Shown: piece after piece, positions 1-12,053 of the stretch
Layout: each line of letters begins with the position of its first letter
How positions within the stretch are numbered: the stretch's first letter is position 1
NCBI GenBank assembly: GCA_026874595.1
Contig: CM049317.1
Span: 51,787,618 to 51,851,617, forward strand
From: Sipunculus nudus
Taxonomy: Eukaryota > Annelida > Sipuncula > Golfingiida > Sipunculidae
Reading direction: 5' to 3'
Length of the DNA stretch: 64,000 nucleotides
The notes under the pieces: generated by a model
Seen by the model: only the letters and a program-made list of their open reading frames with translations
What the model was told of the DNA's origin: nothing
Databases searched by the model: none
Position numbers and translations under genes: made by a program

Positions 1-829
1 ATTTATTTCAAAGAGAAAATAGCTATTTTTGTGTAAATTCAACATGAATCGTAGGTGATTAGGTCCCACTCAACAAATAAAGCAACTTCACATAATTCTT
101 CATGCAGGCGTTGTCTAGGGCCTTTAAATTTTGAAGAACTTTACTCTAAACGGCCCAGTCTCGCATGACACTACCATGGAGCAAATTTAATCTACGCGTG
201 GTTCTGCGTGAATTACACGTGATCTAATTAACTTGGATTAACACAAACTATGGGCTTCAGCACGTTTAAGTATTCAGTTGTAAATTCAGCAAGACATTAC
301 CCAAAATGGCACTTGGTACAATTGGAGGAGGGGGGGGGGATATAATAAGCACTGGAAGACCACTCCCCAAACCGTCGTTTATCATATCTAATCTTTGATC
401 AACCTGGTTTTCCTTATTTTTTGGTGTTTTATTACCCAAAGTATGCCGTTATCCGCTCAAAAACACATTAAAAATAACTTTTCAAACATGTCGTAGCGTC
501 CCGCTTCCACTGGTACCCATCAAAAGAGACCTGTGTGAAACCTGACATTTACAGGTCCCAGGACTTTGTCTTGAATGTAGATGAGTATTCATATATTGTA
601 AACACTAAACCTAGAATGAAGCTGTCTATACAAAAACACTATGATGTGCAGGCCATCGTCCATAAGCATAAAGGGGGGGGGGGTCAATATAAATGATTGC
701 CTGGTATTAAGATTACACTGATATTCAGAATAAATTTACGATCGAAATGTCATTTTCCACGGGTTTCTCCCTTTGGAAGAATCTATCAATAGGGAATTCT
801 GGCTAGTATTTATGTGTCACCGTATGCCC
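1..829. other. Intergenic, no gene seen
   Basis: AT-rich unique-looking sequence with no convincing exon. G runs of about nine or ten bases sit near 331-340 and 671-680. Nothing else can be supported. Confidence 0.5.
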
Positions 830-845
830 CTGTATATATAAATAA

Positions 846-885
<40 letters not shown>

Positions 886-969
886 TGAGAGAGAGATATT
901 TATGTACATATATACATATATATATATATCTATATATATAGATATATATATGTATATATTGAGAGTGAG

Positions 970-1023
<54 letters not shown>
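830..1023. repeat. TA/TATG microsatellite, left part
   Basis: Imperfect (TA)n tract interspersed with GAGAGA and TATGTA. The LTR starting at 1024 interrupts it, and it resumes at 1806. The apparent tyrosine/isoleucine-rich ORF on the - strand here is only translated dinucleotide repeat. Confidence 0.9.
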
Positions 1024-1027
<4 letters not shown>

Positions 1028-1801
1028 ACAGGTGCTTTTATTATGTGACACGGGCGTAGCTCCTGTTGTGGCGCTCGTGTCCGGCCGCGTGTTACATTCT
1101 ATGTTTAATCCGTACTGGTTGAACTCTCGTTGTCATGTAAGCCTTTTTCGCGCCTGGCCGGGGTCACGTGATGAGCCTGGTGTGTGGAGATACACAGCGC
1201 TGTTTTTCTAGAGAATTCCTGAAACGCGTGTTGTGCAAGATCTTTTAGACTGTTCGAGAAGTGGAAAGTTCTCGGCTTGAGGTGTAAAGAGTATATAAGG
1301 CTGTGTTTAAGAAGAGGGAGAGAGCAGAGAAGATTCCAGCGGACGCAGAAGTGTGTGTCAGATTCTAGGAATTTTCCGAAGAAGCGGCAATTATACATTT
1401 TCAAAAACTTTCTCATGGATTTTGTGCATTTGGACTTCAGTTTACTTCCTGGGTTGTTGCAAGAACTTTCACTGGACTCTCCGGGAGTTTACATTTAAAG
1501 GAATTATCGTTGTGATGGTGTTGGTATCCAGGTACTGTGCGCATTGTTTTTCTATGTGATTGTATTGACTTGTTGTAATACCGCTTTTTCACTGTATAAT
1601 TGTATTGATTTAGTGTATTGTATTGTTAGGGTTGTTTTAAGAATAAATTATAGTTATTTGTTAACAAAAAAACACTAACTTCTTTATTCATTCCCCTAGA
1701 CATTTCATGCTGCCTAGTGTTACAGAATCTGATTTGTTTTTATCTCCATTACAAAATTTGTGTTCATCACGCATACGTGATCTGTTTATATTAGGTTCCG
1801 T

Positions 1802-1805
<4 letters not shown>
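1024..1805 (+). mobile_element. Solo LTR, probably of an LTR retrotransposon
   Basis: A 782-bp block begins TGTTAC and ends GTAACA, which is a perfect 6-bp terminal inverted repeat with the canonical TG...CA ends. Inside are a strong TATA box (TATATAAGG near 1292-1300), a GA-rich stretch where a transcript start would fall, and AATAAA at 1642-1647. This is the U3-R-U5 order expected of an LTR read on the + strand. It sits in a TA microsatellite (TATAT before, ATATA after), so a target duplication cannot be proved. No second LTR, primer-binding site or gag-pol lies next to it, so it looks like a solo LTR left by recombination. The terminal hexamer fits Ty3/gypsy-type elements, but the clade is not established. 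ORFs of 60-100 codons inside it overlap on both strands and are not genes. Confidence 0.78.
1291..1300 (+). promoter_or_regulatory. TATA box of the solo LTR
   Basis: GTATATAAGG lies about 270 bp into the LTR. Transcription would be expected to start about 25-30 bp downstream, in the purine-rich stretch. An AATAAA signal lies about 340 bp further on, giving a compact transcription cassette. Confidence 0.6.

Positions 1806-1876
<71 letters not shown>
1806..1876. repeat. (TA)n-(GA)n microsatellite
   Basis: A TA tract followed by about 44 bases of GA repeats. It is the right half of the microsatellite split by the LTR. Confidence 0.9.
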
Positions 1877-1878
<2 letters not shown>

Positions 1879-1990
1879 ATGTTTCATGCCTATGTGATGT
1901 AAGTATACAATCAGATTTTATAGATCATACTAAAAGAGTCACATGCACGCGACGATTTTGTGTGTTCTAGTCCAAAATATTTCGTAAGCA

Positions 1991-2426
1991 TTAAAGGTGC
2001 CTATTCACCTATCTTATAAAAAAAGAATTTATGTGAGTTCTTGCTTCCTCTGTGTATATATTAATGATCTAAGGCTTATTCTGGTTATGAAAAGTTCTTA
2101 TATCGCCACCCTGACGGATGTATGAACTTGTTTGTCAACAACGTGTTTGGAAACACAGATTTGTTTACATACAGGAAAAACATGTAACCTTAGGTGGTAG
2201 GTCCCATATATGCAGAGGCAGTAAGGTCACTTGTTGCATAACGCCATTTGCAACAAGTGACTTGCCGCCAGATGCATTGTTGAATTTGTTTAGATTTTTT
2301 TTTTGCGGCCCTCCACGTTATAAAATATTTGATATAAACAAAACAAGCAGCCTGTATGCGGTGATATCCACGTATTTCGGTCTATTTTTATAGGAGCTCC
2401 AAGGGATTACCTTTAGTTTATAAAGT
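1991..2426 (+). mobile_element. TTAA-type MITE, copy 1 (right end lost)
   Basis: It starts TTAAAGGTGCCTATTCACC and aligns along its length with 2992-3460, sharing several blocks such as ACATGTAACCT, AAGGTCACTTGTTGCA and GCGGTGATATCCACG. The right end has no recognisable terminal repeat, so this copy is truncated or decayed. It encodes no transposase. The 91-codon ORF over it is not conserved in the second copy and is treated as noise. Confidence 0.6.
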
Positions 2427-2433
2427 TCATTAA

Positions 2434-2991
2434 GTCTACAAGGTAGTGATACGGTTTCGCCAGTCCTGGGGATTTGAAATCCCGTACAGTAGGAGTTGAT
2501 AACAGGGTCTTATTTTCAGCAGCCAATCTTTGAGGCCAGAAGCCTCTCTTTTCCCGAACCTGTGAATTGTTTAAGGGGTATTCATCATTCTTCCCTCCCA
2601 ATACCTGGATCCGCCCTAGCCGTACCTGTTACGCGTCCTGTTACTGTGTATAATTTTAAGACCGGCCTACCGGTCCGTATCACTACACAGCTACCAGTGA
2701 GTCAATCACCAGTACGGAGAGGGAGAGTGGTTAAAGGTCAATGATTACGTTACACGTTCAGCCTCGCGTATGCAGGATAGAGGTGATATGTGGATCTGGT
2801 CCGTTAATGCGGAATAAATGGTGCCGTCGAAATCACAGGTACTTAACGATCTCTGCAAATTTGTACTAACATGCAGAGAAACACCATACTGAAAGCTATA
2901 TATCCCCAGAGGCCTTATAGATCCAGGTTGGCCTGGCCTTGTGTGCAGCATCCTATCGTGACGTCCCAGAAACTAGGTCAGTGGAAAGCGC
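2434..2991. other. Unassigned spacer between MITE copies
   Basis: Moderately GC-rich for the window. Short overlapping ORFs of 60-82 codons lie on both strands, without splice context or recognisable motifs. No gene is called. Confidence 0.4.
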
Positions 2992-3460
2992 TTAAAGGTG
3001 CCCATTCACTTACCTTTTAGAAAAAGATTTTATGTGATTTCTGGCTTCTTCCTTGTATATATTAATAATCTAAGGGTAATTTTGGTTGTGAAAAATTCTT
3101 ATAAGGCCTTCATGAAGGATGTTTATCAATAACGTTTGTAAACACAGCAATGTTGACAAACGAGAAAAAACATGTAACCTAAGGTGTTAGGCTGTATATA
3201 TGCGGAGGTAGAAAGGTCACTTGTTGCAAAACGCCATTTGCAAAACTCAGGTTTAACTGACTTGCTGCCCGAGACCTTTGTTGAAATTGTTTTAGATATT
3301 TTGGCGGGCCCGACATATTAAAGCACGTTGATATAATCAAAACAAGCATCCTATGTGTGCGGTGATATCCACGTTTTCCGGCCTCTTTTTTTATAACCTC
3401 CAAGGAAATACCTTTAGTTGTAAAGGTCAGATTGGTGATTGGGTGATTGGGCCCCTTTAA
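2992..3460 (+). mobile_element. TTAA-flanked MITE, complete copy 2
   Basis: 469 bp bounded by TTAA at both ends. The left end reads TTAAAGGTGCCCATTCAC and the reverse complement of the right end reads TTAAAGGGGCCCAATCAC, so the termini are inverted repeats with three mismatches over 18 bases. TTAA target choice is typical of piggyBac-type elements. Assignment to that superfamily is inferred from the target site only, since no transposase is present. Confidence 0.65.
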
Positions 3461-4182
3461 CTTTCTAGTCACTACCGTATCTGTCAGAGTAACGCTTCAT
3501 TTTTCTCACTGTTTAGTCACAGTTTTGCATATCAACATCTTATTCTAGTCCCTACGTGGTGTCGCCGCGATAACGTACACGGAATATAATGAATTTTGAT
3601 AAATTTCAATAGAAATATTAATCAGTATAATATCTCACCTAAATTCTAATACCAGCAAAATCCATTGATATTTAATGAGGTCAGAGGACACCATACTTTG
3701 GTCGCACCACCCTGACTTACCAAAAATCTGATGGATTTTTCTAAAACTCGTGATGAGTTTTAACAAATACAATTTCTCATCTTATTTACATTTTCAGCAA
3801 ATTCACGCTCATTTAATGAGGTCAAAGGTCACAAATTATGCAACGGGCATATTATGCACCATTTGCGGTGCCCTTGTTCTTATTTCTTATTGGTTGATAA
3901 CCTCAAAAAATATATAATAACCTTTATATAAACTGAAGTCAATTAACTATGTTCTTCTTCAGATTTAAACATGTTTCCGCAAATGTTAAAACAATAGAAC
4001 AATATAAATTTCTATGTACACTTAATTTTTTTTATTTCAAAATCTAGCGAGACTAACATCATATTGGATATCCACGGGTATTACTCATTTACGGAAATGG
4101 CTGCATACAAAGCAACCAGACCCTGTAAGCAGCATACCCTTTTCAAAATTCAAGCCCACAGGTTTGAAATCGAGTCAGAGTA
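3461..4182. other. Intergenic with a possible repeat end
   Basis: No exon seen. Around 3846-3885 the sequence GGGCA...TGCCC could fold into a hairpin and is followed by CTTGTTCTT. A similar GGTGCCCTTGTT end occurs near 60210-60235, so this may be the 3' end of a dispersed HINE-like repeat. Confidence 0.35.
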
Positions 4183-4429
4183 CATTATTATCTTAATATA
4201 TACCTTGACAAACCATATATAAATATTATAGGGATTCAAGCGCCTGTGCACCAAAGCATAAGAGGAATATTCTCTATTTTAGCCAATCATGAACCGCATC
4301 AGAAGAGTGATGTTACATATTAAGCCGAGGGCGTGTGGACATGGCAGGAGAAATCTGGTCAAAAGCTCTGTATTGGGTGAAGAAGGGTAAGATTTAACCT
4401 CCTTCAAAAGCTGACATATTTTACTTGTC

Positions 4430-6696
4430 ATGAGGGATCTGTAACATGAAATGTTATTGTGTGAGGATAAATAGACACCGTAAGTCCTAACAAGTCTAAT
4501 GATTTTTTTAGCTCAGCTTGGCCATAGTGATCGGTCTTTGTTCGTCGTCCGTCAGTCTGTCCGTCAACCAGGCATAAATTGTAACCGCTGGACCTGGAAT
4601 CTTTTAACTTGACTTTTAAGGATTCCGAAACCGAAATGAAATTCAGCAACTATTTAGTTAAGCTAGCATTAATCTAGGGGCCCGAAAAGTGGGTCCTTGA
4701 CCTTTTACCTCACGATCCCAACCGGTTCTAACATTATTCGTAATTCATATATAAGTCAAGTTTGATACCAATATGTCAGTCCAAACTGTAGTAATCATTA
4801 GGAAGCAAATATGTGGACAGATGGCCTCCCAAAATCAATCAGGTTCTTCCCCTATTGACAGGTCAGCTATGTGCAAGATGGAAGGTTTGGGATGAAATGT
4901 TTGGCTTTAAATTCATCCACAATCTTCTAAATATGTGGGTCCCGTGATGACCTTGACCTTGGACCACATGACTCAGAAATCAATAGATATCTTGCGTTAG
5001 AGGTGGGTCATATATAAGTTAAGTTATATATGTAACAACCGATAAGAATTTATGTGATTCCTTTCTGATGAAGTTTGGAAGGCAATATCTATCTGGGTTT
5101 TTTTCATATGAACCGCCACTGCACACTCAAATCCCTTGCTAATATCGAGGTGTTCATGTCGTGTAAACAGGGAAACTATTTTTAGGGGGAAAACGTTTGA
5201 GGTTTTCATCACCAGGTTGATTTACTTGTTTTTAGAAGTGATCTGAATTATAAAATGAATTGCCAAATAGTCTCAACACATGTTGAGCTTCAGTGTCCCT
5301 GAACTCATCCGAAATTATTGTCAAGCAAACGTATTCCAAATCTCATTTTATTATCGTATAACATAATTGCCTATGAAAAAATATTAATAAAGATTTTACA
5401 TTAAATGAGCCAGATTCCTAAAGGAAAAAACATTTTTCTATCTATTCTTCCACTAAAACATGAGGTTGTGTGATTTGATCAAAAGCTATTGGCTCATCTT
5501 AGAGCACTGTCAACTAGGCAATGACGTCACACACTGGGAAATCCCCTGTGACTAAAAATTCTAGATCTAAGTAAAGCACAGTATTTCCGCCACTGTCAGT
5601 CCCTCATTTTCAGCAGAGAACAAAAACATGCATTACTACATCTGAGTTTTTGATAAAATTCAGTCCATGATGTCACATGTGTACCAGCCATTTAAATCAG
5701 GTCAGAGTCTTGGATCGGGATGAAATCCTCCGTTCACACAACAAACGCACCTGGAAAAAGTTTACTTAACCTTCACATCTTAAGCTCTGTGCTGGGAGCA
5801 TGCAGCACGGAGTATGATCTATGGAGGGTTTCTAAATCATTGACGGAAATTCAATTGAGATGTTTTATTGTTTTCCTAATTCAAGCAGTTTGGTTCGCAT
5901 TACCCTTGTTACCACTAAATCTCTTATACAGCACCAGGGGCCTTCGCAGTTGTTTAGTCAGTGGTTTCACCAAATGATTTATACAAAAGGACTTTCAGAA
6001 ACTTTCCTTTTTTAGGTGACTGGGCAAATTTTACTTGCGCAATCTAGTTTCAGATGTTCCCACTGACTGTCTATCAGAAATTGTTTCTCTGATAGTTAAA
6101 CATATACGTGTTTATATAAGCCATAGGATACTACTTTTCGTTTGCACATCTCCTGGATGACGCAGACCCGACACTGACTTCCTGATCATCTGTTGTGATG
6201 GTCTTTAAGTCCAGAGGTGTTTGGTTCCGATAATCCTACATTACTCTATGGAGTTCTGCAAGGTATTTGCATTCTCCAGACGCACCCATGAGCCTCTGTG
6301 CACGTGTAGATGTCTGCTTTGTTGCCGGCCCCCCTTCGCAGGTTTTGCTGGTGAGATGTTTGTCAGTACTGCATTTTTTCAGCTCTAACAATTTTCTCGT
6401 AAAAATTAGACTGATATCGGACTTGTTTAAGCCCATTTTTAAATAAAAATATATTCAAACGTTTTCTACTAAAAATATTCCAGCCGCCTTTAACGATTTA
6501 ATATGGCATAGAATTTTACTGTATCAGGATCAATATGGCTTTATGAATCTGTATTACTAACACATAAATTAATTTAAATGTTTGTTACACAGTAATACCG
6601 TTGGAACTTCAAATAAGAGAATCAACAATGTGACGGGTACTTCAATTCCCTATGGTAAGGTCCATTTGGAAACCAAATTACAGTATCTTAGTGTAA

Positions 6697-6774
<78 letters not shown>

Positions 6775-7959
6775 CGTCTGTGTGACGTTTTATTCTGGCA
6801 ATTAAAGAATGTTTAATACTGTCCACCTTGACCTTGATTACTCCTGTGACCGTTACGGAATGAAGATTTTATTAGGTTATAGTTAAAACCTTTTTATGTT
6901 TTACAAAGTTATTAAATACCCTGATATTGGCCATGATAACCCTCTGCAACCATTAAACATTTTATACATAGATCCAGTACCATTCTGTTTCATGCGATAG
7001 GTACAAAATCAACGTATTTTCTCGATTTTATCATAAAAATGGCGGAGATATTGTATTTTTTGACTCAAAGGGTTCATAAAACGTGTTACCTACTTTTTCA
7101 TCAGCTTATACCTAAATGGAAGTTAAAACAAGCACAATCTAAATTTGGCAATCGATTCCTACGTGACTGGGATTTTGATACATTAGCGACTAACTATATA
7201 ACGTACATTTAATTCATCTTTCATGTGTCATCACACCAACCAATTCTTTATACGTCTAACAATCGTTACCAGGCCGAGATCATCGAAAACCTGAATTCCC
7301 CCCCCCCCCTCCCCCCCCCCCCCCCGGCCCTAATCAGGTTCACAAATGTTAAAATTACTCACCTTGTCTTCAAGGTTATCATACCGTGAGCGCAGCGCTG
7401 CAAAATAAATACAAAAAATATATGTTCATCTTTTAATTAATTATTCTCCCTAACCCCCTGTCCAGCAGGTATATTGGATGACAGGTCCGCCGTGACATAT
7501 CTCTCTCGTCTTGTCTTTGTAGTGCCAATAGTTACATCAAATGTCAGGTGAGTCCTGACAAATCGTCCTCTCTCTTACAACTCCCCGGAATGCCTTTAGG
7601 AGAAATGGATGAGACTAGTAGGTGACCTTTCATATAACTCTTCATAATCTATGAGCTTAATATTCTTTGATTTGATAATGGAAGGGCTGAACAATTTTGC
7701 CTGCCATACAAGTCCATAGTCTTCTTTGTAATCATTAAAACTAAATTTTACCAACGTGCAAGGGATGGGGGTGATTTATTTAATCAATAAGATTTAGATT
7801 TAAATATTGGAAATATTAAAAATTAGATATTATTTAGAAAATGTGTTGAATATATGTAGAAAGATCAAGTTTGCTTCCATTTCAGCCTTTCTGCCTGATA
7901 GAGGCACAACATAAAATGGGTTATAATTCATTTTTTACGACTTCAGCCATTCATTGTAT

Positions 7960-7993
<34 letters not shown>

Positions 7994-8674
7994 GATATAA
8001 CTGGAGAAAAAGATATTTCAATATTCATTGCTTTATATTCCATATTTGTACCCTAATCAATGCTACTGAATTATACTCCCACCCTCGATGATAAATCGAC
8101 GCCACTGTCGTATCATGCCGATATGTCCTGGTGAAAACTTCCAAGATGGCCAAATTTAGGTGACCTATATCTGCTCGCTATAGTTAAGAATGAGAAAATC
8201 AGTGTTCGATATTGCTTAATCAAGATTTGTTATTTTGATCACATAATCGAAAATAGAAATCTGCATTCTAATGAATGCAAGCCTCCGCCATTCACCTATT
8301 GTCCCAGGTTTCTTCGTACATAAATGGCGGTAAATCTGTGAACATACCTGGCGCAATCATGAACGGAAACCCCTTGAAATTTTCAGGGCATTTCGGGAAT
8401 GGGCAAATGTAGGTCGATTACATATAGGCGTGTCACCGGAACATGATCCGGAGAGGGGAATGTCATTAAGGAATATTCACAAATGTACAGTCACTTATGC
8501 ACGAATGACCTAGGCATATGTACCAAATAGTTGAATGCAAACAGTTTTAGGAGCCCCCGACCTCCCACCCCCTACCCCCACCCCTCCTTACTATAGGGAG
8601 ACCCACCCCCATTAGGCAGAGGCTTTTATTCTTTGGAATGCAGATTTATAATTTATTTCTTTTTCCAATTTAAG
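4430..8674. other. Non-coding or unrecognised part of copy A
   Basis: Upstream flank or intron of the thioesterase exon. It contains GTCCGTC-rich sequence at 4530-4570, a (TA)n tract at 6702-6771, a C-rich run at 7300-7325, CA/TA repeats at 7959-7992 and a C-rich patch at 8550-8580. Short ORFs such as 5720-5977 are not preserved in copy B. The missing N-terminal exons of the thioesterase gene are not recognisable here. Confidence 0.4.
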
Positions 8675-9429
8675 GGAATATTGCACCTTGGAACCTGCTT
8701 AGAATCGGCGAGAGCGCTAGGCTGCAGTCATGTGGAATCTTTGGCACAACCTGTGATCTGTTTCATTGGCAATCAATGTTATCCGATCGCCTGATGTTCC
8801 TTGTTTCTAACTCTGTTTACCTACATCCAAGGCTGGCAAGACCGAATGTTCCTTACCATCAACCAATTGAATATAGCATGAAAATCTTACAGGTTGGAAA
8901 TTCATCTTTGACACATCTGGAAGAAATGAGGCTAGCTGAAACGGGAGAAGTCTTGAGTAATGCTGTGGTAAAATTGGTCGCAGTTGACAAGGAAACGAGA
9001 AGACCAAAAATGCTTCCCGGTTCCATCAAAGAGGCCTTTAAAGACAATGGTCATGTCGCCCCCTTACACATCAATCCAAACAGAAGAATATCATCCATGC
9101 TGCCTCCAGTGACTTCATTTGCATACAGGTCAAAGGTCGAATATAGTGACCATGATCTCTACGGTCATACAAATCATTCTCATTATATGAGGTTTGTGTA
9201 TAACGCGTTAAATGTAGCATGGAAAGGAAATCACTTGTCCTCTGTGACACAAGGTACATCATTTAAGAATTTAAAAGAGATGCATATGTTGTTTCAAGGA
9301 GAGACGACTGCCGGAGATGAAATCACTACTTATGTATGGCAGGAGTCTTCGGAGCCTTACACCGTGAATGCAGTTGTACAGAAACATGATAGACCAGTGT
9401 TCACTGGTGTACTGGTGTTTGAATCGTGA
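8675..9429 (+). CDS. Hotdog-fold thioesterase-like protein, terminal exon (copy A)
   Basis: Last coding exon of a 4HBT/acyl-ACP thioesterase-like protein, which would hydrolyse acyl-CoA or acyl-ACP thioesters. The exact substrate is unknown. An open frame runs upstream of the first ATG (8776) to a good acceptor: pyrimidine tract 8654-8670, then AG at 8673-8674. The exon starts in phase 1 and encodes about 250 residues beginning NIAPWNLLRIGESARL. It closes with TGA at 9427-9429, and AATAAA follows at 9686-9691. The segment near 9139-9195 reads EYSDHDLYGHTNHSHYMRF, the D-x-D-x-x-G-H-x-N-(x3)-Y pattern of hotdog thioesterases. Because it lies in the second half of a longer protein, a double-hotdog layout is likely, with the first half in upstream exons. 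Copy B has the same exon without indels, which argues for coding function. The family call is firm; the precise subfamily is not. Confidence 0.78.
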
Positions 9430-9685
9430 AACCGGAATTTTTAATACGGGAATAACTTGCTTATCTAAAACCTTATTTTTACCAAAGCTGATATTTTGAC
9501 ATTCTGGCCATGGAATAGTATTCTTGACTCATGGAATTGTTTACTGATTGTACCTTTCAATGAATTACTTACATGATAATAGTTGTGTTAGAATTCAAAG
9601 GAGATAGTCAGTTACTCAGTTCTTCTTCTTCAAAGGGAAAAGAGGTTTATTTTTTTGTTACAACATCTTCCAGAGTAGTCTTTTT

Positions 9686-9691
9686 AATAAA
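9686..9691 (+). terminator. Polyadenylation signal of thioesterase copy A
   Basis: AATAAA about 260 bp after the stop codon. It is conserved at the matching place in copy B (43346-43351), so it is the probable 3' end signal of the transcript. Confidence 0.6.
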
Positions 9692-9743
9692 TTAATCCTA
9701 TTTACGGAATGGTCCTGTAATACCTAGAGTAATCAGCATCTAA

Positions 9744-9803
9744 GGCCAACAAAAGATATGGTTCTCAGGCACTTTTTTTCAGAAATCAGTGCGGACCGGT
9801 GAT
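9744..9803 (-). mobile_element. Terminus of the GGCC-ended MITE family
   Basis: The block GGCC...ATGGTTCTCAGGCAC followed by TTCAGAAATCAGTGCGG matches the right terminus of the complete MITE at 21698-22032 in reverse complement. Only one end is found. The same fragment is in copy B (43398-43455), so insertion predates the duplication. Confidence 0.65.
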
Positions 9804-9859
9804 TTTTTTGTTTTGTTTTGTTTTTTTAACTTTTTTTGTATGTTTCGTCAAAAAAGATC

Positions 9860-11290
9860 ATGTTTTTGAGAGAAGAATTGTGCAAAAAATGGAAAAAAGC
9901 ATGAAACTTGGCATAACAGTTGTCCAGACCATTTTCAATATTTTCAGCTATGGGGCCAAGCGGAATTCGCCCTTTATCTGTTAGAATCCGATATGGCCTC
10001 CGGACTATCATCTGGTTAATATTTGTCCTAGAATCCATTGCAAGTGCACTATTTATGTGTTTTAGGGTCGAGAAATTCTTTTTTAAACGAAAGTGCCACT
10101 CTTGCTACTGCGCATCGCGGACGCGCAGCTACTGGTGCACTTGGTATTGGGACACACTGAAAGCCGGGTCACCTACATGACTTAAGTCACCTTATTGCAA
10201 CACACCCCTGCTACTGTTCAAGTGTTTAATTTTTATTTGAACTGGTTAAATCGTAATCTTCAAATGAATTTAAATTTAATGTTTTAGGTTTTAGTAAGGA
10301 TCATAGATTAAAGGTAGCACTATATCATAGAATCGTCACTTTACTTTGTGAAAGAATAGGAAATAATTGGAGTCGGCAGATCGATAATTAATTGCCTACT
10401 GATGCTTAATTTATTAACCTTCACACAACTCTTTATACGATACCACTTCTGCTTAGTCACTTATCTCAGAATCCCATGTCATCATGCTAAGGATAATTAC
10501 TTTTATAGATATATGTATCATTTTTATGCGAATTTATATATTCATGAAATACAGAAACTAGTGTTTGACTGCCTAGATCTGTGGTGACACCATATTTTTT
10601 TTTTTTTTTTGGGGGGGGGGGGAGAACTTATCATATAGTATAAGTGATTCATAGGCCATAGTAAAATAAGAAATCAATTCTAATTTTTGTAAATTTTATT
10701 TTATTCCTGCAGAGGAGTGATGTATTCCGGTCATTTCCGCCAGGTATTTATTTTTATTATATATTAAATTTGACAATATATTTTTCTGTTTTAATGAAAA
10801 AATGTCTTTATTTCATAAAAAAATGATGTTGTTCACTTCTTTTTATTCGGTAAATTTTCAAATTACACTTTCTGTAGCTTATCATATTCTTTAACTGATT
10901 TTTCTTCATTCCATCATAAAAGCCAGTTGACCATCGTCCTGTTATATGGTCATATCTTACCAAAATGCATTGTGACCACCCTTGATCAGTTTGATTTCCA
11001 ACATGGATCATCATTAAGCACAAAGTATGAAAGTGTCAGTTGTGTATCAATTCCAGAAATAATAGTTGCACTTGCCTTTAAGGGGTTCAGGTCTGTATAA
11101 TGACTATGTGAATGAATTATGGTTTTGTTAATATTGAAAATGTGCTAAATTTGTCCTTGTTTACTAGCACATCGAACAGCAAACCTTATTTGTTGAGTTC
11201 TGCACGGTTGCTGCATACTTTGTGATTGTAATCAAATGAACTCTTAACAATCCATATAAAATAAAGTTTATTTTGCTTATAATTATTATA
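9860..11290 (+). repeat. Dispersed repeat family P, diverged copy
   Basis: It contains the blocks AGAATTGTGCAAAAAATGGA, GCATGAAACTTGGCATAA, GGGGCCAAGCGGAATTC and CATTGCAAGTGCACT, followed at 11080-11270 by GGGTTCAGGTCTGTATAATG and an ACTAGCACATCGAAC block. The same blocks occur in the same order at 43510-44000, 50700-51330 and at the head of each 2588-bp unit. A poly-T/poly-G run lies at about 10592-10622. No protein is recognised; ORFs here are short and differ between copies. Confidence 0.6.
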
Positions 11291-11415
11291 TCAGACTGAA
11301 TGCGTGCGTGACAGGATACAGACATATGTAAGAAGCTAAAACCTATCAGCTGTATAGATTCTATGCCTTCTGCGTACGTATTCTTCTGTTTGGTTTCCAT
11401 AGGGGCGATGGTGAT

Positions 11416-11511
11416 TGGCTGAGCCATTGTTACGTCAGCGGCGTCACCATTTGAAGATTACAGTAGCAGACATATAAACCAATCAGAAAGCGCGTCATCG
11501 GGTGCTATGCC
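11416..11511 (+). promoter_or_regulatory. Possible promoter conserved in both duplicates
   Basis: GATTGGCT (inverted CCAAT), TTACGTCA (CRE-like, 11430-11437), ATATAAAC and CCAAT (11479-11483) lie within 80 bp and just before ATGGCTGCC. The same set is kept in copy B at 44635-44733. Clustering of these elements is typical of metazoan promoters, but no transcript start is proven. Confidence 0.35.
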
Positions 11512-11565
11512 ATGGCTGCCAGGCTAAACAACGAGGGCTTCTATCCTGCTTGTCTCAAATATTAA
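11512..11565 (+). other. Small ORF after the possible promoter
   Basis: ATG GCT GCC opens an 18-codon frame (MAARLNNEGFYPACLKY then TAA). In copy B the TAA codon is TAT and the frame runs on past a GTAATT donor-like site. It might be the start of a first exon that copy A has broken, or a chance ORF. The changes between copies are mostly replacements, so selection is not evident. Confidence 0.2.
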
Positions 11566-12053
11566 GTAATTAATAAAGGGATAGACCATATATAGTGTGA
11601 AAAACGCTAGGAAAATGTCAGATAAGTAATAGTTACAAGTAAATGACCCAGGAAAATAACAAATTTAACCTAAATTACACATTTAACAATTCAAGTACCT
11701 GTACTGTCAGACATATCTGAAGTTATTTTGTCTTGTGATTCTTAAGATAAGGTGGAGTCTAATGACTGAAACGCACTCGCCATGAATCGCTTGAATTCAT
11801 TTCACCCTAAAATTGATATATTTAAATATATTGTATGTAAAAGGTGTTTGTAAATGTTTATAAACTTATAATAATTTAGAATAAAACAGTTTGGTATATC
11901 AATGTAAGAATCTAGTTGTGATAAAGGTAAATATTTATTCTTTCAGCTAAAATATAAATATGGTTTTAGTAAACGATATCAATCCAAAGTTCATGAATCA
12001 TGATTATTGCTTAAAAGCCATGTCTTCTGGTCGTTGTTAAACATTGAACACAG
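11566..12053. other. Conserved non-coding or intron, copy A
   Basis: Aligns with 44790-45277 at roughly 94 percent. It contains a strong acceptor-like TTTATTCTTTCAG ending at about 11946, but the frames behind it soon hit stops that differ between copies. Confidence 0.35.

Noticed and set aside
803-1051. Tyr/Ile-rich ORFs over TA tracts (also near 6582, 27387, 27655, 47531, 48721)
   Set aside because: They are translations of TA/ATAT microsatellites, with no coding features outside the repeat.
5720-5977. 85-codon ORF in copy A as a membrane protein
   Set aside because: The matching region in copy B (39135-39330) does not keep the frame, so there is no sign of selection.
8807-9262. Antisense ORFs over the thioesterase exons (also 42519-42922)
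   Set aside because: They lie opposite a conserved coding frame and are explained by its codon pattern.
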